Below are positions 5,224 through 6,189 of a stretch of 6,189 nucleotides of DNA, piece by piece. Under the pieces are notes generated by a model that was given only the letters and a program-made list of their open reading frames with translations, had not been told where the DNA came from and searched no databases. The position numbers were made by a program, and so were the translations under genes. Numbering within the stretch: position 1 is the stretch's first letter; each line of letters opens with the position of its first letter. Where the stretch lies: the NCBI GenBank assembly GCA_963582345.1, contig CAUZSN010000151.1, positions 1 to 6,189 of the forward strand, given 5' to 3'. The stretch comes from CAUZSN01 sp963582345. Lineage in GTDB: Bacteria > Planctomycetota > Planctomycetia > Planctomycetales > Planctomycetaceae.

Positions 5224-6189
5224 ATGCTTCAACTGGTGATTATGGCCGGCGGAAGTGGCACACGGTTTTGGCCACAAAGTCGCCGGACTATGCCCAAGCA
5301 ACTGTTGCAGCTGGTCGGCGAGCGGACCATGATCCAGTCGACCGTCGACCGCTGTTCGTCCTGGGTTGACGCGGATCGGACGTGGGTTGTTACCAATCAG
5401 GCTCAGGCGGAAGAAACGTCGCGGCAACTTCTCCAAATTCCGGTGGACAATATCCTGATCGAACCGTGCGGGCGCAACACCGCTCCGTGTATCGGGTTGG
5501 CGGCCATCCAGTTGCTGCAGCAGGACGCAGAGGCCGTAATGCTGGTCATGCCGGCAGACCACGTCATGTATCCTAACGAGTCGTTTCACGACGCAGCTAT
5601 GCGTGCGGTCGGAATCGTAGAGCGACATCCGGAGCTTTTCATTCTGTTTGGAGTTTCCCCTACCTACCCGTCGACAGAATTCGGTTATGTCGAACGCGGA
5701 GTGGCGCTGCCCAATTCTGATGGCAGTGCGTTCCAGGTCAAATCGTTTCGTGAAAAGCCTGATCGCGAAACGGCTGTTGAGTACGTCGACAGCGGCCACT
5801 TCTATTGGAATTGCGGCATATTCGTTTGGAAAGCGCAACAGATTCTGACAGCATTGGAACAATTCGAACCGGAGATCTACTCGCGGTTAATCAAGCTGGC
5901 GGAGAAACTGGGTAGTGACACCTGGCAAGACTCGCTTGAAGAAGAATTCCCGCAAATGAAGTCAATCTCGATCGATTACGCCGTACTAGAACGAGCGTCC
6001 GAGGTTTGTGTGTTGGAAGCACCGTTCGAATGGGACGATGTGGGCAGTTGGCAGTCTTTGGCGCGACATTTGGATGTCGATTCGTCCGGTAACGTCGTCG
6101 ATGGTCCGTTTTGCGGCCTTGATACCAACGGCTGCATCATCCGCTCGACCGATGCACATCTGATCGCGACTATTGGACTAAAAGACTGT
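5224..6189 (+). CDS. manC: Mannose-1-phosphate guanylyltransferase, 3' end beyond window
   Basis: Makes GDP-mannose from mannose 1-phosphate and GTP, the activated sugar for cell-surface polysaccharides and glycans, in the cytoplasm. The 322 residues present carry the family's nucleotidyltransferase signatures in order: MAGGSGTRFWPQSR (7-20, GTP-binding loop) with PKQ (24-26), EPCGRNTAP (80-88), MPADH (109-113, metal-binding Asp), FGYVE (153-157), FREKP (175-179), YWNCGIFVW (194-202), SIDYAVLE (249-256) and FEWDDVGSW (268-276). The frame is open at the window edge. Single-domain bacterial enzymes run to about 350-360 residues, so some 30-40 are probably missing. Whether a C-terminal phosphomannose isomerase (cupin) domain follows, as in AlgA/ManC bifunctional enzymes, cannot be seen. 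The gene lies 99 bases after the DtxR-family gene on the same strand. No clear promoter is seen in that gap, so co-transcription is possible. Confidence 0.95.
   Translation, partial: MLQLVIMAGGSGTRFWPQSRRTMPKQLLQLVGERTMIQSTVDRCSSWVDADRTWVVTNQAQAEETSRQLLQIPVDNILIEPCGRNTAPCIGLAAIQLLQQDAEAVMLVMPADHVMYPNESFHDAAMRAVGIVERHPELFILFGVSPTYPSTEFGYVERGVALPNSDGSAFQVKSFREKPDRETAVEYVDSGHFYWNCGIFVWKAQQILTALEQFEPEIYSRLIKLAEKLGSDTWQDSLEEEFPQMKSISIDYAVLERASEVCVLEAPFEWDDVGSWQSLARHLDVDSSGNVVDGPFCGLDTNGCIIRSTDAHLIATIGLKDC

Noticed and set aside
5161..5862. A 233-residue open frame on the minus strand
   Set aside because: It lies antisense to the guanylyltransferase, whose motifs are unmistakable in the plus-strand frame. 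The antisense product has no recognisable motif.

Overview
The window looks like a piece of a planctomycete chromosome, probably from the Pirellulaceae / Rhodopirellula side of the phylum. The basis is the style of its proteins: a secreted protein with a HEAT-like start and a C-terminal domain of a type I associate with planctomycetes, a degenerate receiver protein with a KaiA/RsbU-like tail, moderate GC, sparse Shine-Dalgarno sites and loose spacing. This is recognition from memory, not a database result. No rRNA, tRNA, CRISPR array, insertion sequence or phage gene was seen.

Layout. Positions 1-389 hold no secure gene, only a doubtful 84-residue proline-rich reading frame on the minus strand. 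Positions 390-1499 (minus) encode a 369-residue regulator: a receiver-like domain without most of its catalytic residues, a coiled coil, and a C-terminal helical domain resembling the KaiC-binding domain of KaiA and the N-terminal domain of RsbU. A good sigma-70-type promoter lies upstream at 1582-1611. Positions 1761-2243 (minus) hold a decayed DinB-family gene, readable only by joining reading frames: two nonsense codons, two compensating frameshifts, one altered metal-ligand position and no start codon. It follows directly after the gene at 2257-3594 (minus), an exported protein of unknown function with its own extended -10 promoter and a clear ribosome binding site. A 259-base gap follows, then an unrecognised 185-residue protein at 3854-4411 (minus).

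From 4453 the direction changes. A DtxR/MntR-family metal-dependent repressor (4453-5124, plus) is divergent from the 185-residue gene across 41 bases. It is followed 99 bases later by a mannose-1-phosphate guanylyltransferase (5224 to the window end, plus, truncated by the edge), which makes GDP-mannose for surface polysaccharide and glycans.

The genes do not form one obvious pathway. The two items most worth attention are the KaiA/RsbU-like regulator, which suggests a partner-switching or clock-like signalling partner elsewhere in the genome, and the DinB pseudogene, which a standard gene caller would miss or split into spurious small reading frames.
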